64,000 nucleotides of DNA from Sesamum alatum (taxonomy: Eukaryota > Streptophyta > Magnoliopsida > Lamiales > Pedaliaceae): the NCBI GenBank assembly GCA_034509735.1, contig JACGWO010000003.1:7874001-7938000 (forward strand), given 5' to 3'. Below are positions 24,750 to 35,640 of the stretch, in pieces. The notes below the pieces were generated by a model that did no database searches, had not been told where the DNA came from, and worked only from the letters and a program-made list of their open reading frames with translations. How positions within the stretch are numbered: the stretch's first letter is position 1; every line of letters begins with the position of its first letter. Position numbers and translations under genes: made by a program.

Positions 24750-25133
24750 CTAGCATTTGCCACGTGTGTTGCATGGTGAAAAACATTTTACATATAACAA
24801 ATTTCCAACATATTTAATACATTTAACTATTATTTTCAGCAAAAATATATTTTTTATTTTTCTTAAACATATAATAAATAAAAAATTGTTCTCTTATATA
24901 CATGAAAAAAATGACTTTTAGAACATATTGTAAATAATAACTTGAATTTGAAATAAGATATATTTTTCTCTTCTGATATTTTTATATAATATCTGTACCA
25001 TCAAAATTATTCGAAATCACTTTTTGTATCAATTGTTATAATTATTATTATTTTAATAACTTGTCCCCCATAAAAATTCATCACCAAAATATAAAGTCAT
25101 AAATGAAAAGGAAAAGGATATATATATATGTAT
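24750..25133 (-). mobile_element. Helitron-like segment in array unit
   Basis: The CTAG end and hairpin are present; the 5' start is diverged (TATACATATATATA-like). Confidence 0.4.
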
Positions 25134-26445
25134 ATGACAAAAGTTATGCTCATAATTGATTAAATAATTTAATATAAATCAAGAAAATCTAAATGTCTTT
25201 TACAAACTTATAAAAATATGAACATCAGTAAAATAATAAAAACATGTATACTAAGAATCACGTTGATTAAAAAAATTAGAACAACTTACTGAATAAAAAT
25301 CAAGTTTCCAAAAATAGTTTCGGTTACGATAATTTTGAGTATGGTATTTCAAATTTTAAGACTAAACTTTACACAATAATTACATAAGCTAAATATTATC
25401 AAGGAGCAAGAAATTAAATAAAAACAATATACATAAGGGGTTGCAATTGTTTGAGCAAAGCTTTTATAGAAAGCATTATCTTACTACTTTTGGATCTAAA
25501 TTTATCGAGAGTAATTTCATTTTGTATTTAAGTTTATCGCAAATGAAATATTCTACATTGCAACAAAAGAACATTAGTATTTGGCTAATTATTCGGTGAG
25601 TAAATAATTAAAAAGAGGCAGAAATGAAATTTTCATAAAAACTAATAACATAAAACAAAGCTTTAATAAAATTTTCAATTATCTTAAAGTTTTTCTTTTC
25701 ATATATGCTCCATTATTTTAATGTTTTATATTAATTGTCAATGTCTTGCAGCCGCCAAACAGGGAGGAAATCAAATCGAGAATCTCTTTTGTGATGTCGA
25801 AAATCAATACAATTGTCAGTATGTTGCAGGCGCCAAAGCGTCTCGTCTTGACCTGGGCCTGCGTAGGGTAATCCCCAACCAATGACAGGCATACTCTGAA
25901 AAATAGTGAGATCAACACTCTTTTATTAGCATTGAACTTTCTAGATATTCACAATTAATCAAATAACACAAAAGGCTCCACTTGAATTTGCAAATTTATC
26001 CTCATAGTTCTCTGTTGAAAATCATGATATACTTTTTCTAAAATACAACGAGTTCATTCATTAAATACGTTAAAAAACATACCAAGTAGAACTGATCACT
26101 TAACAAGTAAAATATAAACTTAAAAAGAAGACACGTGCAATTCACGTCTTTTTGATAATTGAAAAGAGTATTAACTAATAATTTGGCCTTGTGGAGGCGA
26201 AAAATCCGTTTGTGACTTAAAGTAACTATAACAAAAACTTGTACAATATTGCTTCATAATTCTCACACCAATAAATATACAAATTCAAACAATATATAAA
26301 GAAGTTTTAAACAAAATTGTTTGTATTTTCGTTTATTAAAGGTGATATTTTCTTTATCACATTTTCAATCAAAAAATTAATGTTACGCTCCCGACTTTTT
26401 TATAGGTAGCAATTAATTAAATAAGGTTATATTTTCATTAATGAA

Positions 26446-26829
26446 CTAGCATTTGCCACGTGTGTTGCATGGTCAAACACATGTTACATATAAAAAATTT
26501 CCATCATATTTAATACATTTAATTATTATTTTCAGCAAAAAATATATATTTTTTATTTTTCTTAAACATATATTTAAAAAAATTGTTCTCTTATATACAT
26601 GAAAAAAATTGATTTTAGAACATATTGTAAATAATAACTTTAATTTCAAATAAGATATATTTTTCTCTGCTGATATATTTTTATAATATCTGTACCATCA
26701 AATTATACGAACTCACTTTTGTATCAATTGTTATAAGTATTATTATTATTTAATAACTTGTCCCCCATAAAAATTCATCACCAAAATATAAAGTCATAAA
26801 TGAAAAAGATAATGATAGATATATATAGA
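26446..26829 (-). mobile_element. Helitron-like segment in array unit
   Basis: Both ends conserved (CTAG plus hairpin; TCTATATATATC start). 384 bp. Confidence 0.45.
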
Positions 26830-27133
26830 TGACAAAAGTTATGCTCATAATTGATTAAATACTTCAATATAAATCAAGAAAATCTATATGTCTTCCACAA
26901 ACTTATAAAAATATGAATATCAAGTAAAATAATAAAAACATGTATACTAAGATACACGTTGATTAAAAAAAATTAGAACAATTTACTTATAAAAATGAAG
27001 TTTGCAATAATAGTTTTTGATTATGATAATTTTGATTATGGTATTTAAAATATTAAGAATAAACTTTACACAATAATTACATAAGCTAAATACTATCAAG
27101 GAACAATAAAAAGGAAGAAAAGCAAATTGGGGT

Positions 27134-27464
27134 AATTTAAAATCAAGAAAGAATGCGAGAAATCTGGGGAAATTTTGTGCTATGCTCCTTGATTGCAGAA
27201 GTGAATAGTACAGTAATGGGAGCTGGCCCTTGGCTGTTTAAATAGACCAAGAAGATAACCTAACTACTAATCAGTTAATTAACTGCCCTAAAACTAATAA
27301 CCAAGAATTAGTTAGTGCCTAACAACTAATAGCAAACTAACAAATACCAAAAGTAAAAAAACGTAAAGTACAAAGAGTCGCATACACAAAAACGCCATTT
27401 TTCTTCCTTTGCATTGTTGAAGTGCCGCATTCAATGGCAGACTGCTTTTCTATCTATTGCAGCA
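27134..27464 (-). repeat. 3' LTR of copia element
   Basis: About 330 bp, matching the right LTR from the motif aaatcaagaaagaatgcgag through to the end gcagca. The outer end lacks the TGCTG seen in the right copy and is fused to about 30 bp of unmatched sequence (27104-27133), so it may be slightly truncated. Confidence 0.85.
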
Positions 27465-27477
27465 GCCCCCCGCAAGT
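27465..27477 (-). other. Polypurine tract of copia element
   Basis: The minus strand reads ACTTGCGGGGGGC directly before the LTR, as expected for the plus-strand primer. Confidence 0.8.
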
Positions 27478-27567
27478 TGGACTTGCGTCTAGTGTGACCA
27501 AGCTCAACTTGGCACGCAGTAAAGCAAACTGTGCAGCCGTTAACGCCTTCGTAAACACGTCTGCCAC

Positions 27568-27848
27568 CTACATTCTTGAAAAGACATGCTTTGGACTGAT
27601 GAAGCCTTCCTTACACTTGTTCCTTACAACGTGACAGTCAATCTCTAGGTGTTTAGTCCTCTCATGGAACGCAGGGTTCGCTGCTATGTGAAGAGCAGCT
27701 TTGTTGTCACAATAAAACGGGATAGGCTCCTGCACTGGCAACTTGAGCTCCTTCATAAGATACACAATCTATGTCAATTCACAGACTGTGGAGGCCATAC
27801 TGCCATACTCAGCTTCCGCTGTTGACCGGGACATTGTTGCCTGCTTCT
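27568..27848 (-). pseudogene. RNase H, C-terminal part (copia)
   Basis: The minus-strand frame from 27765 has FYCDNKAALHIAANPAFHERTKHLEIDCHVVR, the typical copia RNase H end with the DNK and H-E-R-T-K-H-I/L-E-I-D-C-H motifs. The segment 27766-27848, which should hold the SAEAEY region, is in a different frame from RT and contains a stop. The frame ends after KHVFSRM at 27568. Confidence 0.85.
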
Positions 27849-28865
27849 TCATTCTCCAGGATACGGTGAAGGCCCCAAAAAGATGCAATAACCTGTAAGG
27901 GACTTCCTGGTGTCTACACAAGCTGCCCAATCTGCATCATTAAAAGCTGTTAGGTTTAACGTATTATTCGAAGGGAACAACAAACCTGTCGAAGAACATC
28001 CCCTTAGGTACTTGACTAAATGCATTGCAGCATCCCAGTGTCCCTTGCGTGGCTGCTGTAAATGTTGGCTGAGCTGTTGCGCAGCATATGCAACATCTGG
28101 CCTAGTAAATCCCAAATATAGGATCCTTCCTACAAGTCTTCGATACCTAGTAGGGTCCGGAAGAAGGGAACCTGTCTCTGTAGTGAGCTTAACCCTTGGT
28201 GGAAGCAGTGTCTTAGCAACCTTTGCATTAGTAAGGCTTGTGTCCAGCACAATGTCTGAAATGTACTTCCTTTGTGTCGCAAGCAACCCCTCTGTGGACT
28301 TTGCTATCTCAACTCCCAGAAAATACTTAGTGGCACCGAGGTCCTTAATTGTGAAAGCTATGTCCAGGTTGCATTTCACTTCCTGTATCTGTTCCATTAT
28401 TGAAGTTGTAAGAAAAATGTCATCCACGTATACAACCAACACTACAAGCCCAGCATCTGAATCCTTCATAAATAGACAATGATCATATTCTGACTGCCTA
28501 AAACCGAAATCCCTTACTTTCTCTGTAAAAGCCCAATTCCATTGTCTGGAAGCTTGCTTCAGACCATATAATGACTTTTCAAGCTTACAGACATGACCTG
28601 TAGGTACTGAATACCCTTGTGGTGGTTCCATGTAAATATCCTCTTCCAGTCTTCCATGCATGAAAGTGTTATTCACGTCCACTTGGTGTAGTGGCCACCC
28701 CTTTGATACCACCATTGCTAATACAAGCCTGACTGTGACTGGTTTTGCCACAGGTGCAAAACAGTCTGTGTAGTCAACCCCTTCCTTCTGGTTGTAACCT
28801 TTTGCCATGAGCCTTGCCTTATGTCTGTCCACAGTCCCATCTGCCTTTAGCTTCAGCTTATACAC
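27849..28865 (-). pseudogene. Reverse transcriptase (copia), longest intact stretch
   Basis: A 338-residue open stretch that covers nearly the whole RVT_2 domain. Motifs in order: KARLMAKGYNQKEGVDYTDCFAPVAK, HQVDVNNTFMHGRLEEDIYMEPPQG, CKLEKSLYGLKQASRQWN and the catalytic VVYVDDIFL. The connection to RNase H (ADWAACVDTRKSLTGYCIFLG) is also present. The usual D-V-K/N-N-A-F position reads DVNNTF. A stop replaces the codon upstream of the first methionine (near 28866), and a frameshift at about 27850-27860 separates it from RNase H. In an active element this copies copia RNA inside the cytoplasmic particle. Confidence 0.92.
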
Positions 28866-29145
28866 CTACTTGCATCCTATGCATCTTTTGTCCTCTGGTA
28901 ACTTTGTAAATTTCCAAGTTTCATTGCTTTCAAGTGCTATAATTTCAGCACGCATGGCCATCTCCCATTCTGGCTTTCCTTGTGCTTCATAAAACTCTTA
29001 GGTTCCTGCAAGAAGGAAAGAGACTGCACAAAGCAAGAGTGTTCTAATAATGCAGAAACATTTCAGTTGAAGCCCCATCTTCAGATATGGTACAGACAAA
29101 ATCCTTGAACCTAGGCAGGCTGTATGATTTGTCTACTAGACCTTC

Positions 29146-29652
29146 TCAACTGCTGAGGTTCCCTTTGTAGTTTCTATACATATCTGTCCTAAGTCCATCC
29201 TCATTATCTAGATGTTCATCTTCAGGTATTATAGGAAGGGGGCAGGCATTGTCAAGGGGTGTACTTTCTTTGAAAGGAAAAATGTCCTCATGAAACACTA
29301 CCTCTCTAGACACTATTATATTGTTACTTTCCATATTAAATAGTCTACACCCCTTCTGTCCATTTGAATATCCCAACAGCACGCATTTTTGTGCTCTTGC
29401 ATCAAATTTGTTCTTATTAGGAGCTACATTAGTAGCATAACAGAAACAACCAAAAACCCTAATGTGTGTGTAGTCTGCATGTTTGTTGTGGAGGACCTCA
29501 TAAGGTGATTTCCATTTGAGGATGTGCTTGGGCAACCTATTTGTCAAATAGGTGGCTGTCAGCACTGCCTCAGTCCAGAACTTTCTGGGCATTCCTGCCT
29601 GGAACATTAATGCCCTAACAACTTGTAATAAATGTTGATGTTTACGTTCCAC
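29146..29652 (-). pseudogene. Integrase, C-terminal part (copia)
   Basis: The frame begins within the copia integrase core at VERKHQHLLQVVRALM, whose E is the third catalytic residue, and continues through the ATYLTNRLPK, SPYEVLHNK, RVFGCFCYA and KCVLLGYSNGQKGCRLFN signatures typical of copia integrase C-termini. An in-frame TAG lies just upstream (about 29665) where QQNG is normal, explained by CAG-to-TAG. The frame ends after GNLSS at 29146. Between 28866 and 29145 the linker to RT is broken in several frames. Confidence 0.9.
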
Positions 29653-29702
29653 TACCCCATTTTGCTAGAGTGTGTGTATACAACTCTTCTGATGAGTTAT
29701 CC

Positions 29703-30680
29703 CTATTCAGAAAACAATTTCTGACATTCGTTTCCAGTAAATTCAGTTTCATTATTGGTCCTGATGACCTTTATTTTGGCACATAATTGATTATCCACCA
29801 TATTCATGAATATTCTTAGCTTTTCTACAATCTGAGATTTGTGTAACATCATATATGTCCAAGTAGCCCTACTATAATCATCTACTATAGTAAGCATGAA
29901 ATGACAATTACATATAGAGAAATCTTTATAGAGCCCCAAAACATCCACATGGAGCAATTCAAAAGCTATTGAATAATGAGAATCACTTAATGAAAAAGAC
30001 ATCCTTTGCTGTTTTGCTAGGGGGCAAACATCACAGAAGCTAAAAACATCTTTATTATTATGGAGTGCATTCAAATGTTTCATTACATCAGATGAACAAT
30101 GTCCTAATCTTTTGTGCCAAACATTCTTGGTGGTTTTAAAAGAACACATACAAATCAGAAAATCTCTAATCCTAGCAGATTCCTCAAGTGTCAATGAAGT
30201 AAAAGAGTTCTCATCCAGCACATATAGGCGTCCTACCTTCCTTCCTATGGCTATAACCTTCTTACTCCGAAGGTCCTGCAAGAAGCAACCATCTTTAGAG
30301 AAAGACACGCTAAATGGCATGTCAATGCATAGTTTATCCATAGAAAGCAAATTGTATTTAAAAGAAGGTACATGCAAAACATCAAGCAATTTTACAGCAT
30401 CATTAACAATCACATTCCCCTTTCGTGTCACACACTTTCTTGTTCCATCAGGTAACTTCACATAGGTGGCTGGTGACATATATTTCCAGGATAAGCAGTA
30501 AGAGAAGCACACATGTGCATTGAAGCCCCACCTGTCAATTCTCCAATAGTTATTACCTATGCATGCTCTGTTTATATGGTTAAAAGTGGTACCTGCAAAG
30601 TTATCAAGATCCACCATGTTGGTATTTCCATGCTCAATCTCCTTTTGTTCCTGCATCAATTTTAATATTTCAGCCCTCAT
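29703..30680 (-). pseudogene. Protease and integrase N-terminal part (copia)
   Basis: 325 residues. Residues about 40-60 correspond to the protease active site but read YWRIDRWGFNAHVC, so the D-S/T-G triad is destroyed. Residues 90-130 (LLDVLHVPSFKYNLLSM) are the protease C-terminal part. The gag-pre-integrase HHCC finger follows (WHKRLGH... CDVCPLAKQ). The integrase core has the first aspartate (LLHVDVLG) and the VDDYSRATW motif, but the second reads IRTNNETEF where RSDNG is normal: aspartate to asparagine and glycine to glutamate, both G-to-A. This integrase is dead. Confidence 0.9.
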
Positions 30681-30689
30681 GGCATCAAT

Positions 30690-31674
30690 CAGCCAGTGTT
30701 TCTTTCACCTCCTTGGGGTCCCTTTGCTGAGATACTATCTTCAGACTCAAGGACTGTGTTAGCAGTCCTCCTAGGGGCACCTTTGTCTCGTCTCTGCTGT
30801 TCCATCAGTGATTTGTACCACTCGGGGTACCCTTCAGCTTGAAACAAGTATCTCTCGTATGGCCCACCCTATCACAATGATCACAATGCAAGGACCTCTT
30901 CTCCACAGCTTCCCTTCTCCTCTAGCCATAGTTGGTTTGTCTTGTGGATTCTTGAATTCTTGCATTCATGGCTCCATCCTGCAGGTTGCCTGCCCCAACT
31001 TCTCGTTGTTTTTCAACTCTAGTGAACATGGAGTAAGCCTTTGCCACCGTTGGCAAGTCCATCAATAAGACCTGATTCTTCACGTGGTCATAAGCATCAT
31101 TGAGCCCCGTCATAAACTGGATCAGTTGAGTTGAGGCATCCCTTTCAGATAGGGTCTGACTTGCCCCACACGAGCAGACTGGTAAGGGGGAGAGACAGGC
31201 CAGTTCATCCCATAGTTTCTTCAATTTGGTGAAGTATACAGACACTACCATGTCACCTTGCTGTAAAGAGGCAATTTCCCTCTGAATTTGATAGATCAGA
31301 GGCCCATTACTTTCGCCAAATCTTGATTCCAAATCAAGCCAGAGACTTCTTGCAGAAGTGGTGTAGAGAAAAGCTTCTGCAATTTCTTTGGAGATAGCAT
31401 TCAATAGCCAAGATACAACCATGGAATCCGCTCGTTCCCATTGTTCAATTTCAACTTTACCTTCCTTAGGGCGCTCACAGGATCCATCAATGAATCCTAT
31501 CTTGCACTTGGCTTTGAGCGCAAATTTGATGGATTTTACTCCATCCAAGATAGTTGCTGTCGTCAAGAACCGCAGATACCAAGACCATTCCTGGATGATC
31601 TCCATTTTGTAGACGCAAGGCTTCAAGAACCCCTTGGTTCTTATGCTCCCCATGGTCGCTTCCTTTCCAGCCAT
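30690..31674 (-). pseudogene. gag with CCHC knuckle (copia)
   Basis: The open frame 31674-30922 (250 residues) starts at MAGKEATM and contains the copia gag core: LLNAISKEIAEAFLY, ARSLWLDLESRFGESNG, VSVYFTKLKKLWDEL and LIQFMTGLNDAYDHVKNQVLL. A TAG after QTNYG stops it; in the same frame beyond it lies an intact CX2CX4HX4C knuckle, CDHCDRVGHTRDTC, at about 30850-30890. A one-base loss near 30830 shifts the following segment. The capsid/nucleocapsid layout is normal apart from these lesions. Confidence 0.9.
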
Positions 31675-31770
31675 CGCATAGATTCTAAGTAGTAATCGGT
31701 CGAAAAATGGAAAAACAGCTCAAGAGTGTTCAAGGTCGAGGTGCAAACTCAACAACCATTCAAAGAAATG

Positions 31771-31783
31771 GCTCTTGATACGA
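31771..31783 (-). other. Degenerate primer binding site (copia)
   Basis: The minus strand reads ATCGTATCAAGAGC directly after the 5' LTR end at 31784. It resembles TGGTATCAGAGC with an extra base. Confidence 0.65.
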
Positions 31784-31918
31784 TGCTGAAATCAAGAAAG
31801 AATGCGAGAAATCTGGGGAAATTTTGTGCTAAGCTCCTTGATTCCAGAAGTGAACAGTACAGTAATGGGAGCCAGCCCTTGGCTGGTCAAAATAGACGAA
31901 GAAAATAACCTAACTACT
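31784..31918 (-). repeat. 5' LTR of copia, inner part (split by LARD C)
   Basis: It starts tgctgaaatcaag on the plus strand and matches the other copia LTR up to taactacta, where LARD C begins. The last 42 bp or so (31877-31918) recur beyond LARD C at 36832-36875. Confidence 0.9.
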
Positions 31919-32966
31919 AGCGCGACATCCGAACGCCTCCCTGTGCGGCGCCTTGCGCCCAAGCACTCGCCTATCCGGAATGCCCATGTTCGCAGAGGGT
32001 CGCGGCTCTCACGCCTTGCGCGCCTTCATGTCCGGCCCCAACTAGCTAGCTTGCCATCATGTATCTCGCCCACAATCTCGGGCCCTGCCGATACTTCTTG
32101 CAATGGCTCGGAGCATCTTCGCCCCTTCTCGGCACTATGGGTCAACTTACGCCCACAACGCCCATCGCACGCACAACAATTACTCGGTGCATTACCGGCG
32201 CATGTCTTCGCCATAACCCGTCTCGCATGCCTCGCCTGAGTAGGGCAGCATCATCCGTCCTTGGCCCAACTCTATGCCAACATCTCGCATCAGTCTCGCA
32301 CGGCATGCCCCACATGCCTCCTTGCCTTTCGGCGTGGCCTCATAATTTGCCCACAGCGCGGTGTCGCCCCACGACCGCGTATCTTGGCCAACGGATCGTC
32401 GTGCATGGCTAGAACCCAAAAGCTCATGCCACGAGTAGCTCACGAGGTCTTCAATGCTTCGCCTCGATCGCTCATTCCGCCCGAGAGGTATTGCCTATGC
32501 CCTTCCGCAGCCCGCGGGGCATCCTCGCAATCACACAGAGCCTCTCGGCGCCTTGCTTGCCCAACGTGTGCCATCCTGGCCCCACGCCGCCCGTTCGGTT
32601 CCCTTACCGACCAGGGACTTTAGCCCTCCCTTCGAGGTGCCTAAAGCCGGCCCTTGAGGCCCCCATCATGCCCCAAGGGAATCGCCCATTTAGTGCCTCG
32701 CTGCACGGGGGGAACTGGCTGGAGCTCACCACTGCTGTCCCCCTTATAATAGTCTTAAAAATAATTTTCCTTGTTCTAGCAGTAGATATTCACAGTCCCT
32801 GAAATGGCCGAGGAGCGCACCTTTTCCACAACTCCCTCGTCCGACGTCCGAATCGCATACTGCTTGAACCATTGCGCTCCCACGTGCCGGGCCGACATCC
32901 CCTTATCGCCCGCACGTCCTCCGCAAGTCACAGCCGGCACTCCTAGTTAAAGGACGGCCTGTGACA
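31916..32966 (-). repeat. LARD C left LTR (truncated)
   Basis: It matches 35783-36831 from tactagcgcgacatccg to the end gcctgtgaca, so the first 142 bp are missing. Relative to LARD A and B the LARD C LTRs lack about 430 bp in the middle, marking a subfamily. Confidence 0.88.
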
Positions 32967-35640
32967 TCCTCCCTCACTCGATCTGTTGACGTCCTCGTCA
33001 ACACATACACAAGGAATCGAAGTGTTTGCAGTGCCTGATACTTCTCCCAGTATCACGCAGCACCAGACCGACTTCTGGCTCTTTTAAGCCCATCTGCGTG
33101 AGTGCCTCTTCAGCACAACACGTTGTCTCCTCCCCGATGGCGCCTCATCTGCACCCCATGGTGGTCTGCTCAACACAAGTGGAAGTCCGTGTACTTCATC
33201 TTACATCCTCTCCCTCAATTGGTGGTTGGCTCCCCCGAATAGTGCCGCAATGCACCCAATTCGACACAAAAATGTAAGCTGGAAGTCTGTACTCTCATTC
33301 TGCACTCACTTCCTCGGTAGCTGGGTTGCCTCCACAAATATAGTGCCTCAATGCACTCCATTCTTCACTGAAAACTCAAGTTGGAAGCCTGTGTACGCTT
33401 CTACACTCCCTTCCCAAACTGAACATAAGCTGGAAAGTCTGTGTACATCCCTACACTCTCTTCCCAAACTGAACGTAAGCTGGAAGTCTGTGTACATCTC
33501 TACACTCTCTTCCCAAATTGAACGCAAGCTGGAAGTCTGTGTACATCTCTACACTCTCTTCCCAAACTGTTGCCACAACTGATGGTTGCCCTCACGGATA
33601 GTGTCTCTATACACTCAATCCTCAGGCCTGAAGTCTGTGCCGTAATGCTGCACTCTCTCCCTCATCTGTTGCTTCAACTGATAGTTTGCCCCCATGGATA
33701 GTGTCTCAATACACTCAAATCCCCAAGTCCGAAGTCTGTGCCGACATTCTGCACTCTCTTTTTGTGACTGGTGGGTAACAAACTGACTGTGCCGCAAGTT
33801 TCGTCAAGTGTGCCGTCATACTGTGTCGTCCTCAAAACAGTGCCTCATATACACCCGGAATTGAGCTAGAACGAATCATGTCCGTCAAAACAGTGCCTCA
33901 TATACACCCGAATTGATCTGGAACAGGTTTTGAGCTTGAAGTCTGTGCGTGCTGGACGCACTCTCTCCCCCACTCGATGTGTTGCCGTCCTCGGCAAGCA
34001 CGCAATCCGCCTCTGCGGTGGCCACACTGAACCCAACTGTAAAGCACTTAGGGCCTCGCCCTAAAACATCGGAACCCCGCCGCATGCTGGTCCCATTCTT
34101 TCCTCAATGAGTCCACTCGACTCTGCACAACTGTTGAGGTCTTCGCCCCCAACTGACCGCAAGATTGGGATTACCCCCCCCCCCAATCCGACGGCAGGAT
34201 GAGGATTCTTCTGCTCTCCCATCCGACAAACAAGATCAAGACTGTATTCCTGACCCAAAAAACGGGGATTGAGATCTTGGTCCCAACCCAACACGACCGC
34301 AAGATGAAACTCTCATGTCCCATTCCGGCCAACAACACGATGAAGACGTTTAAGTCCACATCCAACACACAGGATCGATGAATTTCAATTCCGGCCCAAC
34401 AGCGACAGCAAGTTCAGGACTATCATGTCCCACTCTGTCCCGGCTGTACCATGCCACTCATGGTGCCACTGGAGCCTGATGCTCCCCACAATCTCAACTC
34501 GGTTGTCCCTCTCGGAAATCCTTAGACCAAAGAGCCCACATATGGTGTCAGAACTTCTTCGAGAAACGTTCTCAACTCAGCTCAAACAATGCTCCTAACG
34601 AGCACTTCACACGGCTTAGTGGTCTCTCTTCCACTCAAGCTCCACTTGTACTCCTGATGAGCACACAACTTGTGTTCCTAATGAACACACAACACGGCTT
34701 GGTGGCCTTCTTCCACACAAGCTCCGGACAAGTTGCCTCAAATCACACATTGCGGATCTCTGCCCCTCTGGTTCTTGGAGCGTGTCATCTTTTCGCTCGA
34801 TGCACCCCCATCTCTTCCACGAGAACTTCATCCCAACATTCTCAGCTCTGTCCAAACACACTGTTCGGAACACTTTCTATGCACAACACTGTCCACGTAG
34901 GGGTCTAGGCGTCCACTCCTTGCAACCCCAAGGCTGGCTTGCTCTGCATGCACCTGATGTGTAACTGTGCCTCCGCACCTCAACATCTGCTCGTCCTTCC
35001 CTGCTGGAAGGTTTCTCAACAAGGTGGTACTTCACCCACCGAACGGCCTCGACGCCTTAATCGTCTCCTGACTTGCAGCATTCCTGCACACATGGTTGCT
35101 AAATCGCGCAAACATGGCTCTCGCAGTCCACCCGACGCATCGGCATGTCTCCCTCCCTAATAGAGAAGCCAAGATGAATTCTGAAATCTGATTCACACAT
35201 CATTACTCCCAAAACAAAATTTTCGGGAACGGCTGACAGCTTGCTCTAACACATGTCGTGCCAACAACACTGCTAATCCACATAACACATCACAAGGTTG
35301 GACCGTCGCTACTTACTATCAAGCAGCCCCAACACGCGCAAAAGGATGCCACCGATTTCTCATTTTGTGGCGAACATCCCCAAAACCATTCCATCTTACA
35401 ATCGGCTCACTGAAGCATTTCAAAGCCACACGCAGCAAACCAACACATCTGTGCCGTAATTCGGTCTGATTCTGTCTCAAAACGGTCTCAACTCGCCTCT
35501 ACCTGCTGTAGAGCTCATGTGCCACACTTTCCTTTCAAGTGCGCACTTCGTCCTCTGGGAGCCCGGGATTATCCGGGCTCTGATACCAAGTCTCGTAACC
35601 CGCCTCGGCCCCATCAGGCAACCGAGGCTTTGATACCAAC
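32967..35640 (-). other. LARD C internal region, non-coding
   Basis: 2674 bp without a credible gene. It matches the LARD B internal region (44516-46382) in blocks, for example around 34700-35580 against 45490-46380. The polypurine tract on the minus strand is next to 32967 (AGTGAGGGAGGA). The primer-site end shows two motifs: gctctgatacca at about 35578-35589 and a weaker gctttgatacca at about 35627-35638. Confidence 0.75.
33387..33560. repeat. Minisatellite in LARD C internal region
   Basis: About 3.5 tandem copies of a unit of about 49-50 bp that includes cttcccaaactgaacg and gctggaagtctgtgtacatc. Looser relatives of the phrase gtctgtg plus actctc extend to about 33760. Confidence 0.9.

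Larger units (their letters stand above)
22533..27133. repeat. Tandem array segment 2
   Basis: Continuation of the array after the Ty3 element: the remainder of the split unit to 24039, a full unit 24040-25732 (1693 bp), and a unit from 25733 that is cut by the copia element near 27134. All are long-form units with the Helitron-like segment. A poly-T run lies at 23992-24006. I see no gene. Confidence 0.9.

Noticed and set aside
28807..28992. Plus-strand frames inside the copia pol and in LINE ORF2 antisense (for example 58432-59112)
   Set aside because: They are antisense shadows of RT and zinc-binding coding sequence.
33387..33560. CRISPR-like array
   Set aside because: The repeats are contiguous with no spacers, and the context is a plant retrotransposon.
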